Shown here: one piece after another, positions 1-11,410 of the stretch | Numbering within the stretch: the first letter of the stretch is position 1 | Layout: each line of letters begins with the position of its first letter | Origin: Mauremys mutica | Lineage: Eukaryota; Chordata; Testudines; Geoemydidae | Assembly (NCBI RefSeq): GCF_020497125.1 | Contig: NC_059077.1 | Location: forward strand, 18,980,840-19,044,839 | Direction of reading: 5' to 3' | DNA: 64,000 nt | Made by a program: the position numbers and the translations under genes | The notes under the pieces: generated by a model | Databases searched by the model: none | Told to the model about the DNA's origin: nothing | Seen by the model: only the letters and a program-made list of their open reading frames with translations

Positions 1-1690
1 TATGGTCACAAAGGTAGTCAGGCTAAATACAAGGATAGGAACAATGGAAGGCCACATGAAGACAGCTGGCAGGGACTGCAGCATGAAAAAAGAGCACTGG
101 AAGATATTAAAGAATTCTCAAGGAATTAATCTGCAGTTAGCAAGGAAGTGAAACTTCCTGCTACTAATAGTAACAACTATAACCCTTCTGCCAGGTGCCA
201 ATAGCAGCAACAAGGGCTGGTTTCAATCTGTCTCTGGGTCCTTCTTTAAAATAAATGAAAGTAAGGTTTGAGCCACTACCCAGAGCTGGACTCTATGTCT
301 GGGTCTGGGAAATTAAAATATAATATCCCCTGGTTGCTTTTCTAGGTGGTTCTCCCTCATTTGCAAGCACTCAGGAGTCCTCAGGAACTTGGAACCACAA
401 ATGTTTGTTATTTGGGTGAAAAAGGAAAACACACATAAAAGAAGGATAGTTATCCTAGATATATTTACATGCAACAAAATGAGCAAAAGCCTATCCATGT
501 ATCAGGAGTGTAACCAACAGTTCCTAGTATTAATTGTCTGGCTTGTTGAGGTCTAAAACTCTTAGTCACAAAGCAATCCCCACCCACCTGAAACCCTACT
601 CACAGGTAGACTCAATGGTAGTCAGGGGCATCTGGAGGTGACTCTACCTGTCTGCTCCAGTCCAGAGAAATCTAAACAAGCAAGTTCTGCTCTGATGTGT
701 AGCTATCTGGTCTAGTTTTATGACATCAGCTCTGCCATTGCAGGTCTGATTAAGCCTTGCTACAAAGCCAGCTCTGCTCCACTGCTGCTGATCTAGTTGG
801 ACCTCGCTGCAAAATCAAGTCAGCATTGTCACCACTACAGGGGCAGTCAAACCTCACCTGGTCTGGTCCAATCCCACAGAATTGATCTATCCACAGTTCA
901 GAATCTCAAGGTAGAGAACCTAGAACAAAACAAGACCTTTGGTAGGAGTGCTTACTCCTTAGAATAGAGCTCCCAGTCTCTAAGACAGAACCTTCTATCC
1001 TCTCCTCATTGAACTTGATTCCCATTTCCAAATTAGGGACCACTACCTGTAAATTCAGGGTAATCAACTTATTCCAGTGTATATCTTGCACAATGGTTGT
1101 GTCTTTTCATGAGTACACATACAAGAATAATCTAATATCATTTATACAATCAGAACATGGAGAAATTCCAGTTAAAACAACTAAACACACTATGTGGAAC
1201 TATGGATAAGCATCTTTATAATTTATGTAAATGAGGCTGGTCAGATCAATCTTTTTCCCTATACAGAGAGCAGATAGTTCCATCCTTCTAAGCCTTCTAG
1301 CAACCTTTATTAAAAGAATAACTGAGAAACTTTGGTTCATTCAACATTCTTTTCCAGTGTGATATGTGATCTTCAAAATTTCTGCTCCTGCAAATGCATC
1401 CTGACCAATGAGCTGCATCCATCATGTTCCTCATAGCTTCATGCAATGATTGACACAGACTGTTGTGAAATGTCCACTGTATATCAGCAGCATGCTTCAA
1501 AACCGGCTGCATCTGAAAAATGTGACTATTTGTGTGAGTAAGGTGGGTGGAATTCTTCTGGGCAGAAGTCTCACCTGAGCCCTAGGTGATATATAGGTCC
1601 TGTGGGGATGGATTTCATCCATCATGAGTAAAGTTCACTAAATCAGATGCTAAGGTTTCTGGAGAGGGAAAGACCAGCTACCTACCTACC
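1..1690. other. anonymous non-coding DNA
   Basis: No repeat family, exon or RNA gene was recognised. The open frames here are short (at most about 70 codons) and look like chance. Composition is ordinary for an AT-rich amniote intergenic region. Confidence 0.5.
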
Positions 1691-1692
1691 CC

Positions 1693-1693
<1 letters not shown>

Positions 1694-1777
<84 letters not shown>
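1694..1777. repeat. (TC)n(AC)n compound microsatellite
   Basis: A run of about 8 TC units passes directly into about 33 AC units without interruption. The AC run is long and pure, so length polymorphism is likely. Confidence 0.98.
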
Positions 1778-1779
<2 letters not shown>

Positions 1780-2868
1780 CAGGGCCAAAGGCTCCCTCTC
1801 CAAATACTTGTGGTAATTAACTGATATTCTTCTGCTTCCTTACAATAGGCAGATTTCATGGCACCACAACCATACTCTTCTACAAAGTATGATAGGCAAT
1901 GTCAGTAGTACCGGGTAATAAAGAAAAATGGCAACATGAATCCAAATAGCAGAATCCTAGAAACTTTCCATCATGTCAGCAGTTTTCTGTCAGGCCCTAA
2001 TAGAATCATTTGAGTAATTTTGTTTTCATTAATAAGATACAATGAATAATATAATCATATCAGGAAGTTTTAAAATTATATTAGGAAAAATGAGCATTTG
2101 AATGATACAATAGAAATAGGAGATAAAAAAATTGCAAGTAAAAAAGAGATATTTTTGGATCTAATTCTCTTAGATATTCATGTGGCATTAGTCATGGGAA
2201 TGACTTTACTGTCCATGCCACTGCATTTGATACACTGCCTGTAGTTATCTGGAAATGGCAGGCATCTTTGTCATTCTAGTATGTTTATATGTTGAGAAAG
2301 GAAAGTGTCTTCTTGAATCATATATGTTTTCTCCAATAATATCCTTATTAGCCTTCCATCTGCTCACACTGCATTACCTGGATGACTAGTGCAATATGTT
2401 TTCATTAAGAACCGAAAGCAAAATGTAGAGGCAGTGTAACTACACATATACTAGCTATCAGCAACAAATGGGACTCTTTTTGTTTTACTGCTAAAATGTG
2501 AGACTGAATGGCATGACTGAAAAGAGAGGAAGCTATTCCAGCCAGTGATGTTCTGATCCAGCCAGGTGTATGTATTCCAATCAGTTATGGATCTGTTGCT
2601 AGTTCACATGTCAAAAATGTTATTTTATTTGTCATTTATTTAGCATCTAAAAGGAAAGTTGTTCCATCGCAAAACATCTCCAAGAGTTCAATGTTATACA
2701 ATGCCATTCAGATTGAATTGACCTGGTAAATTCTTAGGTTCTACAGACATGGACACTTTAGAGAACCCTGTGATCGACAAACAGATACATACTGCTGATT
2801 GCAGTATGGCAATAATTAATTCCATAAATTTTACCCAAACCCATCCCTGACACTACTTTTTTTAATGG
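1778..2868. other. AT-rich DNA, nothing recognised
   Basis: No open frame of note and no repeat family that I recognise. Confidence 0.5.
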
Positions 2869-3128
2869 CATGTCTACACACAAAAGTCGTACCACTTTAA
2901 ATATACCAATGTAGTAAAACCAGTACAATCTCCACTAATGTGGATGCAGTCCACATACTGCTTATACCAGTAAAGTTTATTCCTGTAAGGAAAGGGAACT
3001 GCTATATTGGTGTAAGACACTTTTATAGCAATATAGCTGGATTCACACTAAGGGTTGTACTGGTATAATTATAAACAAAAAATACACACCCCTACAGAAA
3101 TAGTTATACCGCTACAAAAATAAGCCAT
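2869..3128. mobile_element. degraded non-autonomous DNA transposon (TGTCTACAC-end family)
   Basis: It opens with a TGTCTACACAC terminus and contains several copies of the ATACCAGT / ACTGGTATA motif in both orientations. The same motifs recur in the elements at 11.05-11.28 kb and 35.45-36.03 kb. No coding capacity. The right terminus is eroded, so the end is approximate. Confidence 0.55.
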
Positions 3129-3387
3129 AGGTGTTATTGAATGAATTGAAAGTGAAATTTACAAATTTAATTCTAAATTAATATGACCTTCCTGCTTGAT
3201 TTTAAAGCTATTATTATTATTTTATTATGTTGGTATTAAGTTATTAACTTAAAATGCTACTCTGAAGGGTTTACAATCTAAAGAATTATCATCTATTTCC
3301 TGACTTGTGTCCAGTATGTCATCCTTTCACCTTCCTTTTGATTTCCTCCTGAGTTACATCATTCACACTACAGCATTAACTTCTGTG

Positions 3388-3712
3388 ACACAGACACTTT
3401 TTAAAGTGTAAATTGAACTTCTAAAATGAGGCAATTGGTCTTTTTATGTTACCTTGAATTAAAAAATTGAAAAATTCATTAGATTAGTCAAAAAAATCTA
3501 AATTTAGATAAACCAATTTCGTTAAAACATTTTAAATCTCTGTGTGAACACTCTTGTTGCAGTTACGGATGGCTTATTTCAATTTAGCATAACCTTATTT
3601 GTAATCAAATTAATCTAAACTGAAATAAATCCAGTTTAAACAAAAATAAGAGTTCCCACACAGCCTTTTGCACCCATTTAGCTAAACTGGGTTAAAAGCA
3701 CACCTTAAATTT
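3388..3712. mobile_element. AT-rich foldback MITE remnant
   Basis: The core from about 3540 to 3663 is an imperfect palindrome: GTGTGAACACTCTT on the left answers AAGAGTTCCCACAC on the right, with AAATTAAT-rich sequence between. This is the layout of a short DNA-transposon derivative. Outer limits are approximate and no target duplication could be assigned. Confidence 0.45.
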
Positions 3713-4275
3713 GGCCTGTCTACACCTTGGTGTAGCTATGTTAGTCAGGGGTGTGAAAAAAAACCAACCTCTCAGCAACAGAGCTATGCTGACAAAATCC
3801 CCAGTGTAGACACAGCTACTGAAGAAGGCTTCTGTCAGCATAGCTAATGTTGTTCAGGGAGCTGGTATTCCTATACTGCCAGACCTTCTCCTTCTGTTGT
3901 TGTACACTGTTGGTATGTCTACACTACTGCAGGATCAACGCTGCGGCGATCGATGCCGTGGGGGTTGATTTAGCAGGTCTAGTAAAGACCCCATAAATTG
4001 ACAGCAGAGCACAATCTGGTCAACTCCAGTACTCCACCAGGAGCAAGAGGCGTAAGGTAAGTCGATGGAAGAGCGTCTCCAGTTGACCCAGCCCAGTGTA
4101 GACACTGCAGGAAGTTGACCTATGCTACGTTGACTCCAGCAACGTTATTCATATAGCTGGAGTAGCGTAATTTAGGTTGACTTACCACATTAGTGTAGAC
4201 ATAGCCTGTGTTAACACTAGGGAGATTACCACTATAGCTATGCCAGCATATGCTCTGTAGCATAGACATAGTCTT
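3713..4275. mobile_element. MITE with GGCCTGTCTACAC end, interrupted by another MITE
   Basis: The left end (GGCCTGTCTACACC, then GTGTAGCTATG) and the right end (ATAGCTATGCCAGC, then GTAGCATAGACATAG) are roughly inverted copies. They are separated by a second element at 3912-4206. Non-coding. The boundaries are inferred from the decayed inverted termini. Confidence 0.5.
3912..4206. mobile_element. MITE, GGTATGTCTACACTA termini, nested in the preceding one
   Basis: The terminal inverted repeats are GGTATGTCTACACTA on the left and the complement of GGCTATGTCTACACTA on the right. Internally it shares the segment reading GCTGGAGTAGCGTAA followed by TTAGGT(T/C)GACTTA with the element at 57.6-57.8 kb, so both belong to one family. 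No reliable target duplication is visible. Confidence 0.65.
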
Positions 4276-4682
4276 AAACTGTTGCAACTCTGCATATAGT
4301 CACATCAGCTTTAAAAAGTTTCTGCCCTTCATCCGTCAAAGTAGAACTGGACAGATACAGAAGATGGCCCATTATACTATTGTTCTCAAACACTCTTACC
4401 AAAGATATTTTGGGGAAGGAGATTTTATGTGCAAGGATGTTCACAGAAAGCAAAACTGTCACAAATATTAGCCCAAATAAATATCTGTCACATGGCTATT
4501 CTATCTGATGTGATCTCATAGCCAGTTTGCAAAGCACTCTATTAATTGCACAACACCCCGGAGACTGGTCCTGTTTATAATCTTGGGATTCAAAAGGAGA
4601 CTATGGAAAGCAGGATGAAAGTCACCTAATCCAGTGGCATTATTTCTGTTCCTGATTGGAAGTCACTGGGCACTCGGGAAAA
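4276..4682. other. spacer, nothing recognised
   Basis: There is a chance 73-codon frame on the plus strand and a 62-codon shadow on the minus strand, neither with recognisable features. Confidence 0.4.
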
Positions 4683-4862
4683 TTAATCCAAATTAACTAA
4701 AGGTGTGAATTCACTTTGGAAGTGAACTGAAGCAAATTAAATTAAGGTCGTTTGAATTTTGAATAAGAATATCCACACAGGGGTTTAATGCAGTTTAACT
4801 AATGCACTTTAAACATTAATTCAGAATAATTTCCCTGTGTGTCTCCATGTAGACAAGCCCAG
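4683..4862. mobile_element. partial AT-rich MITE related to 3388-3712
   Basis: It contains the pieces CACAGGGGTTTAATGC, AGTTTAACTAATGCACTTTAAA and a closing ATGTAGACAAGCCC terminus, typical of the same GTCTACAC-end group. The left half is eroded. Confidence 0.45.
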
Positions 4863-4928
4863 AAATTTATGTCTGAAATGTGCAAAGGGAGTTAGTTGCC
4901 CAATTCCCAATAAATGTAGGTGCTGACT

Positions 4929-5041
4929 GTAAGCTCTTTGGAGCAAGTACTGTCTTTCACGATAAGTCTATACAGTGCCCAGCATGGGTCCCTGACCTGG
5001 TTGAGGCCTCTGAGTGCTGCTGTCCTGCATAATAATAAGCT
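4929..5041 (+). mobile_element. old LINE 3' end (CR1/L3-like)
   Basis: It carries the signature TGTAAGCTCTTTGGAGCAAG, then a CAGTGCCCAGCA core, and ends in an AATAATAA tail. The same order of motifs recurs at 30.7, 33.0, 41.9 and 58.3 kb on the plus strand and, inverted, at 13.3, 49.7 and 53.2 kb. I read these as 3' ends of one ancient LINE group; the family name is uncertain. Confidence 0.45.
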
Positions 5042-5045
5042 GTGA

Positions 5046-7216
5046 AAAAGAACCAAATTATTTACACAATACGTTTGTAAAACAGCCTCTATATCCTTTG
5101 CAAAGTTTCTGATGTATATTCCCCCTGAAAAAATATCAATGGATCACGTGGCATTGGAGTCAGGCTGCTGACTACACAGAAGTGTAATGATTTTCATCAA
5201 TCTCTGGAAGCCTTACACAAGCCGTGGAAACATCCTGGAACAATACACCTGTCCCTGGGACAGATACTGAAAAATAATTACTCATTCCTTTCTGTTCTAC
5301 TTCCAGATGCTACACAATGGCTGCTAATAAAGATGCATGGCCTTTTATGTCATCCATCTGTGTTTCCAAAAGCAGATATGAACCCATGTTTTCCACTGAG
5401 TCTGCTCTCTATGTAGAGGAACTTAAACCTGGGAAAGACAACAAAACCTTTATGTGACCTTTACTTGCTTAAGTCATGTGTAACATTCCTCCTAGTTTGT
5501 CATATAATGTAGGTCAGTTCTGAATTAACATAGGCATCTTAACTATTATATGGTTAGCAATTGTGCTACATTTCCCAGTCAGGAATTGCTGCTAATATTT
5601 CTTTTAGTTGAACCTGGATAGTAAGGTAATAAAAGTGCCATTATATTGTTATTTATTGTTATAACATTGCCATTAATTTTAATCATATAATATGTTATGT
5701 TTCATATCAAAGGTAATGAGACAGAGAGGTTGACATATGGGGATTTACATGCCAAAATGCTGGTTTGATTATCCAAATTTGGGCCCTATAAAAGCACACC
5801 ATTTTCAGAATTGTGCTGCTTGCTAAATGACTCCCGACCACCCCAAAATTGTGGCAACTCTTTAACGGGTCACAACAACTCAACAATTCAGTTATGAATA
5901 CAAAGGGACTAAGAATAGGGCCATATCCTCACCATATCCTTCAGCTCCACTGAAGTCAAAGGAACTATGCTGCTTTACACCAGATCTGGCTTAGACTATA
6001 TTCCATTGAACCATTGGAGAAATTAAGAAAAGACTGTAGTAACCCACACTGGAATATCCCTATTAATAAAATGTTGGTTCTGAAATGAAAGGTACAGTAT
6101 ACACAACAGAAGACAGCATGCATACTAAAATGACATGTTAATAATAGCAGTCTCCTGGATTTTAGAAGAGGTTGGAGCATTATCATAATCTTTGTAGCAG
6201 CAACAAGCTGAATCCTAACCTTCAATATTAAAATAACTATATCATCACTGTGAGGCATTATTAGAAATTGGAAATGTTTTATTTATTTATTGTTTTACTT
6301 TGGGTAGAATTGCATATTAATAATCTATAGGAAATAATAGTCGTTAATTTACACAGTAGAAATCACAGATGAGGGAATGCTAACCTGTCTGAAAGCTGTC
6401 AATTCTCCAGGAACGTTATTTCTTGCACATTAGGAACCACTGCACAATTCTTTCTTTATTACAAAGAGATCTAAGTCCTAGCATTTGGATCTGGAATTGG
6501 CTCACTATACAGACTATACAGACTGCTTGGATCTGTTAGGGAGTCCCAAGTCACAAAACTCAGATCTGTATCTATATCTGATTTGAATTTCCCCAAACTT
6601 TGGGAGAGTTCAGATTTAGTCTCCATATGGGCCCACCTCTATATGTAACTCCACATGTAAATGTGAACTTGGAGACTATTTGACTAGTTTTCCTTATAGG
6701 AAGTGTCAGGAAACACAAACTGTGATTCATTGGAAATAATTCCATGGGTTAATTAACTGCATGTGAATGTCCTAGGGTGTGAATGGGAAAGAGAGTCAAA
6801 AAATACAATAGTCAGAGCAAGGCAAGTAATGATTTGTCACCCCTTAGAGTTGCTTAAGCAACTGTGTCTATTTATACACTGCCTCTCTCCAACTAGGACT
6901 CCTAATTTTCCGTTATCTGCAGTTCATCTATCTCTAAAGTTGGTCAGGGTACCAGATTGGAACGGAGCTAAATAGGGACATTTCCCTTGTTCCTCTGGGG
7001 CTAGGAGCACTGCTGAGGCAGGATGCTCAGCCATGAGTGGGGACAGAAGCAACTCCCATCCTTCAACTGCAGTCCATCTGACTTACAAGGCAGATTAATA
7101 AAGAACACAAAGAAAATCCCACTTTGTGTTCATCAGCAGACTCGATTTCAGGGCATCTCTTGTGTTGCATATGAAAGGAGACCATGGCACAATGTTTCTC
7201 CACTGGCAGGAGAAAC
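5046..7216. other. anonymous AT-rich DNA
   Basis: Nothing convincing except a short fragment at about 5938-5990 (CACTGAAGTCAAAGGA, then TTTACACCAGATCTGGC). It belongs to the common foldback repeat group seen complete at 60040-60117. Open frames are below 100 codons and featureless. Confidence 0.45.
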
Positions 7217-7249
7217 ATACACACACACATATACATACACACACACACT
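7217..7249. repeat. (CA)n/(TA) microsatellite
   Basis: A short CA run interrupted by ATATACAT. Confidence 0.9.
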
Positions 7250-7560
7250 GCATATATCCTTTTGCTGATCATTACTCAAATTGCCCTTGACAACCCCTCT
7301 CTTACTTAGCTGAAATATACCCTGTGTGACTGTATCTTTGGGTATAAGCCACACTTGTGTAGAGTTGCTTTGTTTATTTCTTAGTGTGAAGCCCAAATCT
7401 TGAACCCATTTAAGGCAACACATGACATTTAATGCTTTTTTTCCATTTGACTTCCCTAAGGCTAGGATTTGTTCCCATATATTTATGTTTGCCTGTGATA
7501 TTTGGATCAGCCAGTTTGTGGTGATATCCACTGCAATTAAGTATATCCCCGGTACTATTG
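7250..7560. other. spacer with a chance frame
   Basis: A 142-codon minus-strand open frame (7148-7576) crosses the CA microsatellite and ends at the older repeat. It shows no domain and is most likely chance. Confidence 0.4.
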
Positions 7561-8414
7561 GTGGAGCTGGTGGCACTGCCTATAGTTAAGGCTGCTCATC
7601 ACTTTCCTTTATAAGTCCCTTGTAAGGGTGTGGACTCACTCCTGTGGCATCTCCTGCTGGTCGTCCGTGGGAATTAGCTCTTCCAGCATCCTGGAGTGCC
7701 CCCTGCAGGCTGGTGATCCGCTTTACCGCTGGCCTCAGTGTCCCTCCCAGGACCCCGGTGCCCCTTTCTCCAGGTTGCTGCCCCTCTGGCAGTACCCCCA
7801 CACTCTTGGTCTTCCCACCCAGGGGAACTGCCACCCACTAACCCCACCTCACCTCAGTGTAAGGCTACTGCCAATCACCATCTAGCCCCACTCCTTGTGG
7901 CAGACTGCAGTGTACACCACTCATCACAGGCAAGGTTGGGTTGGACCTGCTGCCTCTTTCTATAGCTGAGCTGCCCCTCTGCAGCTCCGGTACTGGTCTT
8001 AGGCCCTCAGCTAGGCCCACAGACTGGGGGTTTTCCAGGCTGGAGCTCCCCAGCTCCTCTAGCCTTCTCCCAGCCCTGCTCCACTCCCAGTACCCTGCTC
8101 AGCTCCCTAGCAGCCAGGCCCTTCTCTCTCTCTCTACAAGCAGAGAGAGACTCCTGAGCTTCTGGCTGCCCTGGCCTTCTTATAAGGCCCAGTTAGTCTG
8201 TTTGGAGCATGGCCCCAGCTGCAGCCACTTCCCCCAATCAGCTGGGGTTTTGCTCCTTTCCCCAGCCCCAGCCCTCTGCAGGGTTTTTCCAATCCCTTCA
8301 GGTCTGGAGCAGGTGCTCACCCCGCTATATTTCTATTTCCAGTTGCATATAAATTTGGTAAACTTTAACTGTTCAGGTTGCAATTTTCCATGTTGGGTGC
8401 CTGCCCCCTGCTGA
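7561..8414 (+). mobile_element. older interspersed repeat, split by an LTR
   Basis: The left part (GCCTATAGTTAAGG, then TTATAAG) and the right part (CAGTTGC, then AAACTTTAAC and TTCCATG(T/C)TGGGTG) are contiguous in a second copy at 39741-39890. This shows that the 7621-8329 sequence was inserted later. The repeat family itself is not one I can name. Confidence 0.7.
7621..8329 (-). mobile_element. solo LTR, Gypsy-type
   Basis: This is a 709-bp non-coding unit starting TGTAAGGGTG and ending CCCCGCTATA (an eroded TG...CA pair). It is flanked by TCCCT at 7616-7620 and TTTCT at 8330-8334, a decayed 5-bp target duplication. The paralogous empty site at about 39.80 kb lacks it. On the minus strand a TATA-like CCTTATAAG lies in the first third, as expected for U3/R, so I place the LTR on the minus strand. 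The open frames inside it (up to 157 codons) come from its GC-rich composition and are not genes. Confidence 0.8.
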
Positions 8415-8537
8415 ATATTTGTGTGTGACCATGAGTGAAAATTTCAGAATTACAGCTTCTAATCTCATATCAGGCCCTTGTTTAATATGGAGGCTGACAT
8501 TTCATCACCAAATGTCACATGACACGAACTCGGTGAC

Positions 8538-8798
8538 TGTGTCTACACTGCATCTGGAAGTGAGTCTCCCAGCCTAGATGGACAGACTTGTGCTAGCGGT
8601 GCTCAAGCTAGTACCCTGAAAATAGCAATGTGGACATTCTGACTCAGGGTGCAGCTCATGTTCCCAAGCCCATCTGACCCCTTAGAGCCTGAACCAGAAT
8701 GTCCACATTGCTATTTTTAGCACGCTAACTATAGCCATACTAGCATAAGTCTATCTACCTAGGCTGGGAGCCTCACTCTCAGCTGCAATGTAGACATA
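8538..8798. mobile_element. foldback MITE, about 260 bp
   Basis: Nearly the whole element is one imperfect palindrome. The left terminus TGTGTCTACACTGC answers GCAATGTAGACATA. CTCCCAGCCTAGATGG answers CTACCTAGGCTGGGAG, and AATAGCAATGTGGACATTCT answers AGAATGTCCACATTGCTATT. The hairpin should be very stable. Non-coding and of the GTCTACAC-end group; no clear target duplication. Confidence 0.8.
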
Positions 8799-9507
8799 TC
8801 CACCATGACCAGAGGTTGCTGACACAATGATTAAAGCTGGCATAAGTAAATGATTATGTGATTTCTTGTAGCATGGGGCTTTAAGGACTAGTAGAATGAT
8901 AAGGGATCTATCAAGGACATGGAGAATCCTCCATAAAGACAACAACCCCCTTGTCAAATTAAACAATAAGAGTGAAACCATGGCTACACACACACTCACA
9001 TATGCATGCTATGCACACACAACACCCAAAATCCGTGGAAATGAATTTGCACTTCACAGGAGGGCTGTGAAACAGAAAAGGCATAGAGGATGTCTCTGCA
9101 TCTTTCTGCATGTCACACAGCTGAGTTCCACATTGTTTTCTCCACAGAGGTATGATGAGAGACTGTGGACTGCTCTTGACAATTCAACAGCGTGACACCG
9201 GGCACGTCATCTTCTTTGTGCTTCTGCTTACCATTACAAGTGCAAAGTGTCATTATGATTTATTTTTAGTTACCCTTATGTATTCTATCATATAGCATAC
9301 CTGAATCACTTAGAGTCTGGACATTTTATTTCTATGGCAAGTAAGTGATGAGGCTAGCAACATCTCTCAGCTCTGTACTGGGACATTTCAGAGATTAGGA
9401 TTGTTTTAGACATATGGTTAGTATAAAGTACTACAAAGAGAATATTCTTCAAACTCCTAATTTCCCCAAATCTCCACATCACCCTGAAATACAAGATATT
9501 TGAGGGA
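8799..9507. other. spacer, nothing recognised
   Basis: A short CACACACTCACA-like stretch near 8985; otherwise anonymous sequence. Confidence 0.4.
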
Positions 9508-9936
9508 TTGGCAGATTTACTTTCATTTTTGCCCAGAGCTGTAAAGACCACATTTTGTTCATCCTTCCCCTGTTTTTTGAAGGTTGAAAACTCTAATCCT
9601 AATTTAGGGATATTGACTCTTTGGAGTCCATATAAAATCTGCAAGGAGCAGAGACTCGACAGCCAGGACAGATTCTATAGCTTGCAGATTTGCACAGCCC
9701 CTAAGGGAGTTCAAATTGCAGAACCATCGCCATTATTTTCCCCAGAAACCCTGCTTGTGATATCTGAAGACAATGACCCAATCACTGTGAAGTGTGAGTG
9801 CAGAGTCAGGAGGGGAAAGCCACTGGAGATTTGTGGAACTGTCACTATTAGATTTACTGCCCCCAAAAATCACTTTGTTATCTGCAGCAGGGAAGAAGGA
9901 ATAAGGTCATGTATCACAGTTAAACAATGGTGCTAG
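9508..9936 (+). CDS. uncharacterised 142-codon open frame, doubtful
   Basis: This open frame is unusually long for a 40% GC region and overlaps no repeat that I recognise. The second half (about residues 65-142) contains several cysteines (KCECRVRRG, then LEICGTVTIRF and FVICSR) and alternates hydrophobic and polar residues in a way that could suggest a beta-rich fold. There is no signal peptide, no known domain, no clear promoter or splice context and no neighbouring exon. Chance, or a remnant of a decayed exon, is more likely than a functional gene. Confidence 0.12.
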   Translation: MADLLSFLPRAVKTTFCSSFPCFLKVENSNPNLGILTLWSPYKICKEQRLDSQDRFYSLQICTAPKGVQIAEPSPLFSPETLLVISEDNDPITVKCECRVRRGKPLEICGTVTIRFTAPKNHFVICSREEGIRSCITVKQWC

Positions 9937-9939
9937 TTG

Positions 9940-10605
9940 TTTGTACCTCTGCAAGAGAGGACACACACGCACAGAACTCCTCTTTGTGATCATGAGAGAT
10001 CCGAGCACACACCAAAAAAAAAGGCTATACCTCAAAGATAGCATTTTAGTCACTAAATCACAAAGGTCTTAAATCAACAACAGCAAAAAATCAGAGAAGA
10101 ATTCAAACTGACATTCAGGTCTCGTCTTATGTAATTGGACCTTTTTTACTATTACAAAAGTCTAAGCTAAGGATAGAGTGTCAGACTTAACTATGAATTT
10201 CCTTGCTTTATTGGATTAATTCTGAAAGTAAGACACTTAATGCATTTTAACAAGCAGTAGTTTGGGTGATTTGTTTTATTTTTCTGAGTGAAGGAGCTGG
10301 GGGTGGCGGGAGGGGAGATTTATGAGAGTTCCTTCAAAAAAAGCTTCCAAAAGTTTCTTCATATTTTTTCTTTAATATTTTTAATTATAATGAGAGATGG
10401 ACAATAGCCTAGAACAGTCTTGTTGTTATATTCTACTGAGTATAGTAAATACATATCAAGGTATGTTGAAGTATAGTTATCATTTACTCAACAGTCCATA
10501 CTGCATAAATTCATCATCCTCATTATATTCCAGTAGCAGACAGAGGTCCTCATCAGAATAGGTCTTCCTCTGCTAAGTGCTCGATAAACATAAATAAAGA
10601 TACTT
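9940..10605. other. AT-rich DNA, nothing recognised
   Basis: Several T-rich and A-rich runs; no feature identified. Confidence 0.4.
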
Positions 10606-10684
10606 GGTGAAATCCTTGTTCCACTGAAATCAAATGCAATACTCCCATTAACTTCAATGGGGCTAGGATTTCACCCATTGGCTT
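10606..10684. repeat. short palindromic repeat (GAAATCC...GGATTTC type)
   Basis: The left arm GTGAAATCCTTGTTCCACTG and the right arm CAATGGGGCTAGGATTTCAC are imperfect inverted copies around ATTAACTTCAATGG. It is a member of the abundant foldback group with TGACTTCAATGG cores also seen at 29.8 and 47.2 kb. Confidence 0.55.
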
Positions 10685-10884
10685 TGCGCCAGAGTTTGCA
10701 ATCCAAGACGACAAGTTGTATATATGAGTAGTTGGGGGAGAGAAATATAACAAAATAAATATAGTTTTTATATAAAGATAATTTTTCCCCTTTTTTGCTT
10801 TTTACAATCAATAGATAAAATGTGCCACCTCTCCCCATCTGCCCCTCAACCTATTATTAATTGTTTTTGCACGTCTTGTGTAAA

Positions 10885-11005
10885 ATTTTCCAAAGCTATG
10901 TAACTTAGTAGTTTATGTCCCATTGACTTTGGCTCCTAAGTGCCTAAATCAATTTCAAAAATGGGCTTAAGCGCATAAGACAGTTAGGTGCTTTTTTAAA
11001 ACTTT
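10885..11005. repeat. fragment of a foldback repeat (AGGTGCCTAA type)
   Basis: It contains CCCATTGACTTTGGCTCCTAAGTGCCTAA and, later, GTTAGGTGC. Equivalent motifs occur at 39.4-39.5 kb. Boundaries are approximate. Confidence 0.35.
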
Positions 11006-11040
11006 ACTCCATTGTTTGTATCTATTTAATTATTTTGCTT

Positions 11041-11281
11041 GGGGGTGTGATATTCTACCAAAATAGTTAAATTGGTACAACCCAGTAGTGTGCATGCAAT
11101 TATATTGATATAAAGGTGCCTTATACCAGTATAGCTTATTGTTCTTCTTTTACAGGAAGAACTGTGGCAGTATAAGCACCTTTATACTGGTATAACCGTA
11201 TCCACACTAGGGGGCTTATGCCACTTAAAATATACTGGTATAGATTAAGCAGTGCAATTTTTGTGTGTAGACAAGTGCTTA
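11041..11281. mobile_element. MITE with ACTGGTATA motifs, GTGTGTAGACAAG end
   Basis: It shares the order GGTGCCTTATACCAGTATA(G/C)CTTATT, then ATACTGGTATAA and TTTTTGTGTGTAGA with the element at 35.45-36.03 kb. The right terminus is preserved and the left is worn. Non-coding. Confidence 0.65.
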
Positions 11282-11410
11282 TAGGCATTGCAGCAGAGGT
11301 GGGTCTTGAGGAGAGATTTGAAGGAAGAGAGCCTGGTGGCCTCAGAGATTGGTTCAGGGATGGTGTGCCATATGTAAGAGACAGGGTGGAAGACTGTGTG
11401 GAGAAGTTTG
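11282..11410 (-). mobile_element. LINE ORF2 C-terminal scrap
   Basis: On the minus strand the translation contains SSFKSLLKTHLCCNAYKH, which resembles the region just before the stop in CR1/L2/L3-type LINE ORF2 proteins, following an IPEPISEA stretch (the usual W/H-x-x-IP segment). Only about 45 residues are left and no reverse transcriptase is present. It probably belongs with the 3' ends listed elsewhere. Confidence 0.5.

Noticed and set aside
7586..8414. Several frames of 65-157 codons
   Set aside because: They lie inside a solo LTR with GC-rich sequence and do not resemble any protein.
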